Under the pieces are notes generated by a model, which saw nothing but the letters and a program-made list of their open reading frames with translations, did no database searches and was not told where the DNA came from. This document shows positions 34,534 to 42,694 of a DNA stretch of 64,000 nt, piece by piece (position 1 is the stretch's first letter; each line of letters starts with the position of its first letter). The position numbers were made by a program, and so were the translations under genes. Source of the stretch: Pseudomonas sp. (GTDB lineage Bacteria; Pseudomonadota; Gammaproteobacteria; Pseudomonadales; Pseudomonadaceae); NCBI RefSeq assembly GCF_030683065.1, contig NZ_JAUXMX010000062.1:1-64000 (forward strand), written 5' to 3'.

Positions 34534-34565
34534 GGTGGATAAGAAAAGCGTTATCCACCCTACGA
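34534..34565. repeat. GGTGGATAA hairpin
   Basis: GGTGGATAA (34534-34542) and TTATCCACC (34551-34559) are a perfect 9-bp stem with an 8-base loop, followed by CTACG. Same family as 22995-23054. Confidence 0.75.
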
Positions 34566-34702
34566 AAAGCTGTATTCGAGGTCGCAATGAAGCCGGTAGA
34601 TGCAAGGCGCCCTGGGTTTCGACAAGCGGAGTTGCCTAGTGGCAATGAGCATTGGCGGAATCCAGGGCAACACAGCAGATGCCGGTTTCAGTGCGGCCGA
34701 TT

Positions 34703-36310
34703 TTAGTGCCTAAAGTGGCGCATAGAGGTGAACACCATGGCAATGCCCGCTTCGTCGGCGGCGGCGATAACTTCCGCATCGCGCATCGAACCACCTGGCT
34801 GAATGACCGCAGTGATGCCATTGGCCGCCGCGTTATCCAGGCCGTCGCGGAACGGGAAGAAGGCGTCGGACGCCATCACCGAACCGGCGACCTGCAGGCC
34901 GGCGTGTTCGGCCTTGATTGCGGCGATGCGTGCGGAGTTCACGCGCGACATCTGGCCGGCGCCGACGCCGATGGTTTGGCGGTTCTTCGCGTAGACGATG
35001 GCGTTGGATTTGACGAACTTGGCTACTTTCCAGGCGAAGATCAGGTCATGCACTTCCTGCTCGCTGGGCGCGCGCTGGGTGACGATCTTCAGGTCTTCTG
35101 CCTTGATCATGCCGATGTCGCGGCTCTGTACCAGCAAACCGCCGTTGACCCGCTTGAAGTCCCAGCCAGTGCTGCGTTCGGCCGGCCATTCGCCGCATTC
35201 GAGCAGGCGCACATTGGCCTTGGCGGCCACTATTGCGCGGGCTTCGGCGCTGATTTTCGGCGCGATGATCACTTCGACAAACTGACGCTCGACGATGGCC
35301 TGGGCGGTTGCGCCGTCCAGTTCGCGGTTGAAGGCGATGATGCCGCCGAAGGCCGACTCGGTGTCAGTTGCGTAGGCCAGCTCATAGGCCTGGCGGATGC
35401 CGCCTTCGCTGTCGAGGGCCACGGCGACGCCGCACGGGTTGGCGTGCTTGACGATAACGCAGGCCGGCTTGACGAAGCTCTTCACGCATTCCAGCGCCGC
35501 ATCGGTGTCGGCCACGTTATTGAACGACAGTTCCTTGCCTTGCAGCTGGATGGCGCTGGCGATGCTGGCCTCGCCTTTCTGCGCTTCCACGTAGAACGCC
35601 GCGCTCTGGTGCGGGTTCTCGCCGTAGCGCATTTCCTGGGCCTTGATGAACTGGCTGTTGAAGGTGCGCGGGAAGGCACCGCGGTCGGAGGTAGCAAGGG
35701 TGTCGCGGCTCTGGTCGATGGTGCCCAGGTAGTTGGCGATCATGCCGTCGTAGGCTGCGGTGTGCTCGAAGGCTTTCAGGGCCAGGTCGAAGCGCTGGGC
35801 GTAGCTCAGGCCACCGGCTTTCAGCGACTCGACGATGCTGGCGTAGTCACCGACGTTGACCACGATGGCCACGTCTTTGTGATTCTTCGCTGCGGAGCGG
35901 ACCATGGTCGGGCCGCCGATGTCGATGTTCTCGATGGCGTCGGCCAGGTCACAACCCGGCTTGGCTACAGTGGCCGCGAAGGGGTAGAGATTGACCGCGA
36001 CCAGGTCGATCGGCTTGATGCCGTGCTGCTCCATTACCGCGGCGTCGAGTGCGCGACGGCCAAGAATGCCACCGTGGATCTTCGGGTGCAGGGTCTTGAC
36101 CCGACCGTCCATCATTTCCGGGAAGCCGGTGTAGTCGGCCACTTCCACGGCAGCAATGCCGTTGTCCTTGAGCAACTTGTACGTGCCGCCGGTGGAGAGA
36201 ATTTCCACATTCAGGGCAACGAGCTCGCGGGCAAACTCGAGGATGCCGGTCTTGTCAGAAACACTGATCAAGGCACGGCGAACGGGGAGGAGAGTGGTCT
36301 GGTCGGTCAT
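34703..36310 (-). CDS. purH: Bifunctional AICAR transformylase / IMP cyclohydrolase
   Basis: A 535-residue enzyme that performs the last two steps of IMP synthesis. The N-terminal cyclohydrolase (MGS-like) domain has ISVSDKTGILEFARELV and STGGTYKLL. The C-terminal transformylase contains LRYGENPHQ-like MRYGENPHQSAAFY and the KHANPCGVA motif. I start at the ATG at 36310; the ATG at 36322 is less well placed. Confidence 0.97.
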   Translation of the reverse strand: MTDQTTLLPVRRALISVSDKTGILEFARELVALNVEILSTGGTYKLLKDNGIAAVEVADYTGFPEMMDGRVKTLHPKIHGGILGRRALDAAVMEQHGIKPIDLVAVNLYPFAATVAKPGCDLADAIENIDIGGPTMVRSAAKNHKDVAIVVNVGDYASIVESLKAGGLSYAQRFDLALKAFEHTAAYDGMIANYLGTIDQSRDTLATSDRGAFPRTFNSQFIKAQEMRYGENPHQSAAFYVEAQKGEASIASAIQLQGKELSFNNVADTDAALECVKSFVKPACVIVKHANPCGVAVALDSEGGIRQAYELAYATDTESAFGGIIAFNRELDGATAQAIVERQFVEVIIAPKISAEARAIVAAKANVRLLECGEWPAERSTGWDFKRVNGGLLVQSRDIGMIKAEDLKIVTQRAPSEQEVHDLIFAWKVAKFVKSNAIVYAKNRQTIGVGAGQMSRVNSARIAAIKAEHAGLQVAGSVMASDAFFPFRDGLDNAAANGITAVIQPGGSMRDAEVIAAADEAGIAMVFTSMRHFRH

Positions 36311-36340
36311 TTCAGTGTCCATCAGAGCAGAGGTATCAGC

Positions 36341-36366
36341 AAAAAAGGCGGCTCATGTGGGCCGCC
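36341..36366 (-). terminator. Intrinsic terminator of dusB-fis
   Basis: On the minus strand, GGCGGC/GCCGCC arms (36347-36366) are followed by six Ts (36346-36341). On the plus strand the hairpin is followed by CTTTT, so it may work both ways. It separates fis from purH. Confidence 0.85.
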
Positions 36367-36384
36367 CTTTTCGGGAGTTTTGGG

Positions 36385-36705
36385 TTACAGCAAGTCGTAT
36401 TGCTTGAGTTTTTTGCGCAAGGTGCCGCGATTCAGGCCGAGCAGTTCGGAGGCCTTGGTCTGGTTGCCCTTGACGTAGTTCATCACCGTTTCCAGCAAGG
36501 GCGCTTCCACTTCGCTGAGCACCAGGTTGTAAACGTCGGTGACATCCGCACCTTCTAGGTGGGCAAAGTAGTTGTGCAATGCTTTCTCGACGCTGCCGCG
36601 CAGGGTTTGCCCTTCTTCACTCGGCGTATTGAGGTGCTGTTTCAAGCTTGTGCTGTCGCTCAAGGGAGCCATTCCAGTTCCTAAAGTCTCGGTCAACATC
36701 GTCAT
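36385..36705 (-). CDS. fis: DNA-binding nucleoid protein Fis
   Basis: A 106-residue Fis. The C-terminal helix-turn-helix is intact: GNQTKASELLGLNRGTLRKK. The N-terminal 25 residues are longer than in E. coli (98 aa). Fis bends DNA, activates rRNA genes and shapes the nucleoid. The ATG overlaps the dusB stop (ATGA), giving translational coupling in the conserved dusB-fis operon. An intrinsic terminator follows. Confidence 0.95.
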   Translation of the reverse strand: MTMLTETLGTGMAPLSDSTSLKQHLNTPSEEGQTLRGSVEKALHNYFAHLEGADVTDVYNLVLSEVEAPLLETVMNYVKGNQTKASELLGLNRGTLRKKLKQYDLL

Positions 36706-37700
36706 GCGGCCACCCCATCTCCATCGTTATGCCGTTCGCCGAAAAACTCGCGAACGTTGGTGCTCTGCGCGTCCGTACTTTCCAGACGATTGAATCGGGC
36801 GCGAAACTCCCTGGCGCCCGGCAGGGTTGCGAGGTACCAGCCGACATGCTTGCGGGCAATACGTACACCCATCACATCGCCATAGAACAGATGCAGCGCG
36901 GCCATGTGCTCTAGCAGAATACGTTCCACCTCGAACAGGCTGGGTGCTGCCAGCTTCTGTCCGGTACGCAGGTAGTGTTCTATTTCGCGGAAAATCCATG
37001 GCCGCCCCTGGGCTGCCCGGCCGATCAACAGGCCGTCAGCGCCAGTGGCAGCCAGTACTGCCTTGGCTTTTTCCGGTGAATCGATATCGCCATTGGCCAG
37101 CACCGGAATCGACACCGCCTGCTTGATTGCGGCGATGGTGTCGTATTCGGCTTCGCCCATATACAGGTCGGCGCGAGTGCGGCCGTGCACCGCCAAAGCA
37201 ACAATTCCCGCCTGTTCGGCAATCTTCGCAACGATGATGCCGTTCTTGTTCTGCCTGTCCCAGCCGGTGCGGATTTTCAGGGTTACGGGTACATCCACTG
37301 CGGCGACCACGGCCTCCAAGATCTCGCGCACCAGGCACTCGTCTTTCAGCAGAGCGGAACCGGCAGCCTTGTTGCAGACCTTTTTGGCCGGGCAGCCCAT
37401 GTTGATGTCGATAATCTGTGCGCCCAATTCAACGTTACGCTGAGCCGCCTCGGCGAGCATCTGCGGGTCACCACCGGCAATCTGTACTGAGCGTGGTTCA
37501 GCATCGTGTTGATCAATCAGGCGCAGGCTCGATTTGCGGGTACTCCACAGGCGCACATCGCTGGTGACCATTTCCGAGACCACCATGCCCGCACCCAATT
37601 GATGGCAGAGCTGACGGAACGGCCGATCGGTAACCCCCGCCATGGGTGCGAGAATCAGCGAGTTGGGCAATGTGTAAGGGCCGATGGATAACGCCGACAT
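36702..37700 (-). CDS. dusB: tRNA-dihydrouridine synthase B
   Basis: A 332-residue FMN enzyme that reduces uridine in the tRNA D-loop. Visible: LAPMAGVTDRPFRQL, the catalytic-cysteine region INMGCPAKKVCNKAAGSALL, AVHGRTR and the FMN phosphate-binding GADGLLIGRAAQGRPW. I prefer the ATG at 37700, which has GGAAG four bases upstream and gives the family start; the ATG at 37751 is likely upstream of real translation. Co-transcribed with fis. Confidence 0.95.
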   Translation of the reverse strand: MSALSIGPYTLPNSLILAPMAGVTDRPFRQLCHQLGAGMVVSEMVTSDVRLWSTRKSSLRLIDQHDAEPRSVQIAGGDPQMLAEAAQRNVELGAQIIDINMGCPAKKVCNKAAGSALLKDECLVREILEAVVAAVDVPVTLKIRTGWDRQNKNGIIVAKIAEQAGIVALAVHGRTRADLYMGEAEYDTIAAIKQAVSIPVLANGDIDSPEKAKAVLAATGADGLLIGRAAQGRPWIFREIEHYLRTGQKLAAPSLFEVERILLEHMAALHLFYGDVMGVRIARKHVGWYLATLPGAREFRARFNRLESTDAQSTNVREFFGERHNDGDGVAA

Positions 37701-37762
37701 GGGGCTTCCGAGCGCAACAGACGTGCTGCTGAGACCAATAGGAGACTGCAAAAAGGGTGGGA

Positions 37763-37791
37763 ATCATACCCGCTCTGGATGACTGGATAAA
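37763..37791 (-). promoter_or_regulatory. Candidate sigma-70 promoter of dusB-fis
   Basis: On the minus strand TTTATC (37791-37786) and TATGAT (37768-37763) are 17 bases apart, about 65 bases upstream of the dusB ATG. The -10 box is strong and the -35 box weak. Confidence 0.5.
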
Positions 37792-37848
37792 GGCTGTTTT
37801 GAACAAATTCTGAACAGCTCTCGGCTTATTGCCCGCAGTTATGTCGCG

Positions 37849-37871
37849 CACGGATTGCCACACAATCCGTG
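37849..37871. repeat. 9-bp hairpin downstream of the DUF3426 gene
   Basis: CACGGATTG and CAATCCGTG form a perfect stem with a 5-base loop, 10 bases past the DUF3426 stop codon. No T-run follows, so terminator function is uncertain. Confidence 0.45.
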
Positions 37872-37880
37872 GCGTGCAGG

Positions 37881-39182
37881 TTATTCCGGCGAGTGGAAGC
37901 TCAGGCTGTAATTCACTGCCTGGGTGCCGGGGTCAAGAATGTCCAGAGACACATGAATCGGTGTCTGCGGGGGCATTTCTGCCTGGCCTGCCAGTTCGCC
38001 GGCGAGGTATTCGCTGGGTTTGAAACGGCGGCTCGCCAGTAGTCGACCATTGATGTCGGCAAAACGCATTTCCAGCAAGGGGAATGGTTGGGCGAAGGGC
38101 GCGCGGTTGTAGAGGATGGCATCGACGACCAGGGCGCCGCTGAATTCGGGGTGGCTGCGCACCACCAGGTTGCTGCTCTTGATCTGGGTGATTTCGACCT
38201 TGGATGGCAGCGCGCAACCAATCAGCGGGCAGAGCTGCTCGAACCAGGGGCGGTATTGATCCTGGCGGGCCAGTTCGGCGAAGTTGTAATGGATGTGCTG
38301 TCCGGCTAAGGCGGTTGCGGCCAGCAGGTTCAGCAGCCCCCAGCCGAGCCAGCGGCCCCAGGGTTTGCGTGGTGGCTGCCAGTCAAGTTGCAACGGTTCG
38401 TCATCCAGCTCGAACAGGTGCTCGTCGCGCAAACCAGGCTCGCTGCGAGCCGTTTTTTTGTCGGCTGGCTGCGCCTTGGTGGGCTCTGGATGTTGTTCGT
38501 CGAGGTCCGTGCCAATGCTGGGGTCGTCGCGATGAGCATTCAGGCCTGACTCTTCCGGTCCGGGTTCTTGGGTGTTCGGTTGCAGTGCCTGGAGCGTGAG
38601 CGGCGGCAGATCACCTGCCGCGTTATCTGCGATGTGCGCGGTATCTGGTTCCGGTCCATCGTTCAATGGGGCGATTTTCTGCGCTGCAGCGCTGTGAGCG
38701 CTCAGTGTCGGCTGGGGCGCGTCCGCATGCAGAAGCGCATCTGCCCAGCTTTCGTCATGTTGCTGTGGCCCGGTGTCGGGTACTGCGCGAAAGGCGTCGG
38801 TGTGCTCGGGCATCTGCTTCAGCGCGAGGAACTGCTGCGACAGCTGCTGTTCCTGTTCCTCCAGCTTAGCCAATTCCTCATCGAGGTCGAGGCTGTCGAG
38901 GTCCAGGTCGTCATGAATCCACAGCGTGTCACTGGTGCTTTTGCCGTGCGCGGCAGCCTGATCGGGTTTTGATGCAGGCGCGGGTTCGTCGGTCGGGTAG
39001 ATCGGTGCCGGCGCCGCTGTATCAGGCAGCTGTTGCCCCACTTCGAGCAGTTGTTGCGCCGCATTGAATACATGCAGGCAAGCTCCGCAGCGCACGGCCC
39101 CACGGGCGGCACCCAGCTGCGCGAGGCTTACGCGAAAGCTGGTACGACAATTGGGGCACTGGGTGACGAAACTTTCGGTCAT
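37881..39182 (-). CDS. DUF3426 protein with N-terminal zinc ribbon
   Basis: A 433-residue protein. The N-terminus is an MJ0042-type zinc ribbon, CPNC-x21-CGAC (about 9-36). A long acidic, Gln/Pro-rich, probably disordered linker runs to about 270. One membrane helix follows (GRWLGWGLLNLLAATALAGQ), then a C-terminal beta-rich DUF3426 domain to the end. The family sits next to prmA in pseudomonads; its role is unknown. The topology suggests a cytoplasmic zinc ribbon and a periplasmic C-terminal domain (inference). Confidence 0.85.
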   Translation of the reverse strand: MTESFVTQCPNCRTSFRVSLAQLGAARGAVRCGACLHVFNAAQQLLEVGQQLPDTAAPAPIYPTDEPAPASKPDQAAAHGKSTSDTLWIHDDLDLDSLDLDEELAKLEEQEQQLSQQFLALKQMPEHTDAFRAVPDTGPQQHDESWADALLHADAPQPTLSAHSAAAQKIAPLNDGPEPDTAHIADNAAGDLPPLTLQALQPNTQEPGPEESGLNAHRDDPSIGTDLDEQHPEPTKAQPADKKTARSEPGLRDEHLFELDDEPLQLDWQPPRKPWGRWLGWGLLNLLAATALAGQHIHYNFAELARQDQYRPWFEQLCPLIGCALPSKVEITQIKSSNLVVRSHPEFSGALVVDAILYNRAPFAQPFPLLEMRFADINGRLLASRRFKPSEYLAGELAGQAEMPPQTPIHVSLDILDPGTQAVNYSLSFHSPE

Positions 39183-39261
39183 GCGGTGATCCGGCGGCCT
39201 GCGCTCAAGGGAAGCAAGGCGATTAGTCTAACGCAAGTACCTGAACAGGCGGCAATGCAGG

Positions 39262-40140
39262 CTAGCGGCGTATGCCGCTGATGCGAACCCAGCCGTCCTT
39301 CTGCGCAGTCGGGTCGAGCACGAAGGCATCGGCATACGCTGTGCGAACGTCTTCGGCTTGCTCGGCGAGAATGCCTGACAGGGCCAGACGTCCGCCTGTT
39401 TTGACCAGGCGGATAATCTGCGGGGCCAGCGACACCAAGGGGCCCGCGAGGATATTGGCGACCACCACGTCGGCCTGCTGCTGTGGCAGGTCGGCCGGCA
39501 GGTAGAGTGGGAAACGGGCGGGGTCGATGCCGTTGCGCCCGGCGTTGTCGCGCGACGCTTCCAGGGCTTGTGGGTCGATGTCGGTACCCACCGCCTGTGG
39601 CGCGCCGAGGAGCAGGGCGGCAATCGCGAGGATGCCCGAGCCGCAGCCAAAGTCTAGCACGTCGCAGTCAGTCAGCTCCTGGCTGTCCAGCCACTCCAGG
39701 CACAGTGCGGTGGTCGGGTGGGTGCCGGTGCCGAATGCAAGGCCGGGATCGAGCAGCAGGTTGACCGCGTCCGGCTCTGGCGCCGCATGCCAGCTGGGCA
39801 CTATCCACAGACGTTGACCGAAGCGCATGGGGTGGAAGTTGTCCATCCAGCTGCGTTCCCAGTCCTGGTCGGCAATTACCTCAGCCTGGTGCTCGGGCAG
39901 TTCGGCACCGGTCAGCAGTTGCAGGTGGGCGAACACCGCGTCGGCCTCGGTGTCGGCTTCGAACAGGGCGAGCAGGTGGGTGTGCGACCACAACGGGGTG
40001 GTGCCCAGGTCCGGCTCGAAAATCGGCTGGTCTTCGGCGTCCATAAAGGTCACCGAGACCGCACCCACCTCCAGCAGGGCGTCTTCGTAGGTTTCTGCCT
40101 GATCCGGGGTGATGGCGAGACGGACTTGTAACCAGGGCAT
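39262..40140 (-). CDS. prmA: Ribosomal protein L11 methyltransferase
   Basis: A 292-residue SAM-dependent enzyme that trimethylates L11. The N-terminal substrate domain starts MPWLQVRLAITPDQAE. The methyltransferase core has FGTGTHPTTALCLEWL and the SAM loop DFGCGSGILAIAALLLG. I start at the ATG at 40140. It follows the accC terminator. Confidence 0.96.
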   Translation of the reverse strand: MPWLQVRLAITPDQAETYEDALLEVGAVSVTFMDAEDQPIFEPDLGTTPLWSHTHLLALFEADTEADAVFAHLQLLTGAELPEHQAEVIADQDWERSWMDNFHPMRFGQRLWIVPSWHAAPEPDAVNLLLDPGLAFGTGTHPTTALCLEWLDSQELTDCDVLDFGCGSGILAIAALLLGAPQAVGTDIDPQALEASRDNAGRNGIDPARFPLYLPADLPQQQADVVVANILAGPLVSLAPQIIRLVKTGGRLALSGILAEQAEDVRTAYADAFVLDPTAQKDGWVRISGIRR

Positions 40141-40237
40141 GGGAATCCTCGTGAGCGCTGCGGCGGGATGGTGCAAATTGGCGCGCAGCTTACTTGAAGC
40201 GATGGTCCGGCTGCCACCGCCGCGTCAGGCAGAAACG

Positions 40238-40265
40238 ACAAGGGCCGCCCAATGGCGGCCCTTGT
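40238..40265 (-). terminator. Terminator hairpin after accC
   Basis: ACAAGGGCCGCC (40238-40249) and GGCGGCCCTTGT (40254-40265) are a perfect 12-bp stem with a CAAT loop. On the minus strand it is followed by CGTTTCTG, a short T-stretch. It ends the aroQ-accB-accC operon. Confidence 0.7.
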
Positions 40266-40284
40266 CTGTGCGCTTCGCCGAAGC

Positions 40285-41634
40285 TTAGTGCTTATCCATA
40301 CCGAGTTTCTTTTCCAGGTAGTGGATATTCACGCCGCCTTTGCAGAAGCCCTTGTCGCGGACCAGCATGCGGTGCAGCGGTACGTTGGTCTTGATGCCGT
40401 CGACCACGATTTCATCCAGGGCATTGCGCATGCGCGCCATGGCTTCGTCGCGGGTAGCGCCGTAGGTGATGATCTTGCCGATCAGCGAGTCGTAGTGCGG
40501 CGGTACGGTGTAGCCGCTGTACAGGTGCGAATCGACCCGTACGCCGTTGCCGCCCGGTGCATGGAAGTGATTGACCTTGCCGGGGCAGGGCATGAAGTTG
40601 TCCGGGTCTTCGGCGTTGATTCGGCATTCCAGGGAATGGCCACGGATCACCACGTCGTCCTGGGTGAACGACAGCTTGTTGCCAGCGGCGATGCTGAGCA
40701 TCTCCTTGACGATGTCGATACCGGTGACCATTTCCGAAACCGGGTGCTCAACCTGTACGCGCGTGTTCATTTCGATGAAGTAGAAATTGCCGTCTTCATA
40801 GAGGAACTCGAAGGTGCCGGCGCCGCGATAACCGATTTCGATGCAGGCATCGACGCAGCGCTTGAGCACTTCGGCACGCGACTTCTCGTTGATGAATGGG
40901 GCCGGTGCTTCTTCCAGCACTTTCTGGTGGCGGCGCTGCAGTGAGCAGTCACGATCACCCAAGTGGATGGCTTGGCCTTGGCCGTCAGACAGTACCTGGA
41001 CTTCCACATGGCGTGGGTTACCGAGGAACTTCTCCAGATAAACCATCGGGTTGCCGAACACCGAACCGGCTTCGCTGCGGGTCAGCTTGGCCGATTTGAT
41101 CAGGTCTTCTTCCTTGTGCACCACGCGCATGCCGCGACCACCGCCGCCGCCAGCGGCCTTGATGATCACCGGGTAGCCCACTTCGCGGGCAATCGCCAGG
41201 GCAGTTTCCTCGTCTTCCGGCAGTGGGCCGTCGGAGCCGGGCACCACCGGTACACCGGCGCGCTTCATGGCATCCTTGGCCGATACCTTGTCACCCATCA
41301 GGCGAATGGTGGCGGCGGTCGGGCCGATAAAGGCGAAACCTGAGTTTTCCACCTGTTCGGCGAAATCGGCGTTTTCCGCGAGGAAGCCGTAGCCCGGGTG
41401 GATCGCCGTGGCGCCGGTCACTTCGGCGGCGCTGATGATCGCCGGAATGTTCAGGTAGGACAGGGCGCCGGACGCCGGGCCGATACACACCGACTCATCG
41501 GCCAGGCCCAGGTGCATCAGGTCACGGTCAGCGGTGGAGTGCACCGCGACGGTCTTGATGCCCAGCTCTTTGCACGCACGCAAGACGCGCAAGGCGATCT
41601 CGCCGCGGTTGGCGATCAGAACTTTTTCCAACAT
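40285..41634 (-). CDS. accC: Biotin carboxylase subunit of acetyl-CoA carboxylase
   Basis: A 449-residue ATP-grasp enzyme that carboxylates biotin on AccB. The start MLEKVLIANRGEIALRVLRA, the glycine-rich ATP loop KAAGGGGGRGMRVV, and EMNTRVQVEHPVSE with catalytic residues are intact. I use the ATG at 41634, which has GGAGA 7 bases upstream. It lies 17 bases behind accB. Confidence 0.97.
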   Translation of the reverse strand: MLEKVLIANRGEIALRVLRACKELGIKTVAVHSTADRDLMHLGLADESVCIGPASGALSYLNIPAIISAAEVTGATAIHPGYGFLAENADFAEQVENSGFAFIGPTAATIRLMGDKVSAKDAMKRAGVPVVPGSDGPLPEDEETALAIAREVGYPVIIKAAGGGGGRGMRVVHKEEDLIKSAKLTRSEAGSVFGNPMVYLEKFLGNPRHVEVQVLSDGQGQAIHLGDRDCSLQRRHQKVLEEAPAPFINEKSRAEVLKRCVDACIEIGYRGAGTFEFLYEDGNFYFIEMNTRVQVEHPVSEMVTGIDIVKEMLSIAAGNKLSFTQDDVVIRGHSLECRINAEDPDNFMPCPGKVNHFHAPGGNGVRVDSHLYSGYTVPPHYDSLIGKIITYGATRDEAMARMRNALDEIVVDGIKTNVPLHRMLVRDKGFCKGGVNIHYLEKKLGMDKH

Positions 41635-41651
41635 CGCAGGCTCTCCGCGTT

Positions 41652-42107
41652 TCAAACGATGGTGAACAGAGGCTGATCGTATTCCACCGGCTGGCCGTTC
41701 TCGCCCAGGATGGATTCGATGGTGCCACTGCTCTCGGCCTCAATGTGGTTCATCATCTTCATCGCCTCGACGATGCAGAGGATGTCACCTTTTTTAACGA
41801 CCGTGCCGACTTCAACGAAGTTGCCCGAGGTCGGCGAAGCGGCGCGGAAGAAGGTGCCAACCATCGGCGAACGCACCACGGTGCCGTTCAACTTGGCAGC
41901 AGCCGGAGCGGCTTCGGCAACGGCAGCAGCGACGGGTGCCGGCGCAGCTGGTGCGGGCTGTGGCGCGTACATGGGCTGCTGGGCGTAGGTCGGTTGCTTG
42001 CCGTGACGGCTGATGCGTACAGACTCTTCGCCTTCGCGAATTTCCAGCTCATCGATGCCGGATTCTTCCAGCAGTTCGATCAGTTTTTTGACTTTACGTA
42101 TATCCAT
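41652..42107 (-). CDS. accB: Biotin carboxyl carrier protein
   Basis: A 151-residue carrier. The N-terminal helical part is MDIRKVKKLIELLEESGI, a Pro/Ala linker covers about 40-75, and the biotinyl domain carries EAMKM with K117 as the biotin attachment site. Supplies carboxyl groups for malonyl-CoA synthesis. Between aroQ and accC with short gaps of 22 and 17 bases. Confidence 0.97.
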   Translation of the reverse strand: MDIRKVKKLIELLEESGIDELEIREGEESVRISRHGKQPTYAQQPMYAPQPAPAAPAPVAAAVAEAAPAAAKLNGTVVRSPMVGTFFRAASPTSGNFVEVGTVVKKGDILCIVEAMKMMNHIEAESSGTIESILGENGQPVEYDQPLFTIV

Positions 42108-42129
42108 AGTGGCTCAACTCCCAGTGAGG

Positions 42130-42573
42130 TCAGGGTTGTTCAAGTTGTTCGAGTGCGGCCTCCAGGGCCAGCCGGTAACCGCTGGCGCCAAGACCGCAGA
42201 TCACCCCTACAGCTACATCGGAAAAGTAGGAGTGATGGCGGAAAGCTTCGCGTTTGTGCACGTTTGACAGGTGCACTTCGATGAATGGGATGCTCACCGC
42301 CAGCAATGCGTCACGTAATGCGACGCTGGTATGGGTGAAAGCGGCGGGATTGATCAGGATAAAGTCGACACCTTCACCTTTTGCGGCGTGAATGCGTTCG
42401 ATCAGTTCGTACTCGGCATTGCTCTGCAGATACAGCAGATGATGGCCTGCCTCGCGGGCGCGGCGCTCAAGGTCGAGGTTGATCTGTTCCAGGGTGGTGG
42501 CGCCATAGACGCCCGGCTCGCGAGTGCCAAGCAAATTCAGGTTGGGGCCGTGCAGCACCAGTAAGGTGGCCAT
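42130..42573 (-). CDS. aroQ: Type II 3-dehydroquinate dehydratase
   Basis: A 147-residue shikimate-pathway enzyme (dodecamer). Features: HGPNLNLLGTREPGVYG with the catalytic tyrosine, the loop SNAEYELIERIH, INPAAFTHTSVALRDAL, and IEVHLSNVHKREAFRHHSY. First gene of the aroQ-accB-accC operon; this order is conserved in many gammaproteobacteria. Confidence 0.97.
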   Translation of the reverse strand: MATLLVLHGPNLNLLGTREPGVYGATTLEQINLDLERRAREAGHHLLYLQSNAEYELIERIHAAKGEGVDFILINPAAFTHTSVALRDALLAVSIPFIEVHLSNVHKREAFRHHSYFSDVAVGVICGLGASGYRLALEAALEQLEQP

Positions 42574-42694
42574 GATGCGCTGTTCCTTGTTGTTGTCACC
42601 GCAGGACTATGCCGGAGGCGGCGCAAGGATGTCCAGTTCTCTGCAATAGCCAACACGATGTCGGTAGTTTGCGTCATTTATATGACTGTGAGCG

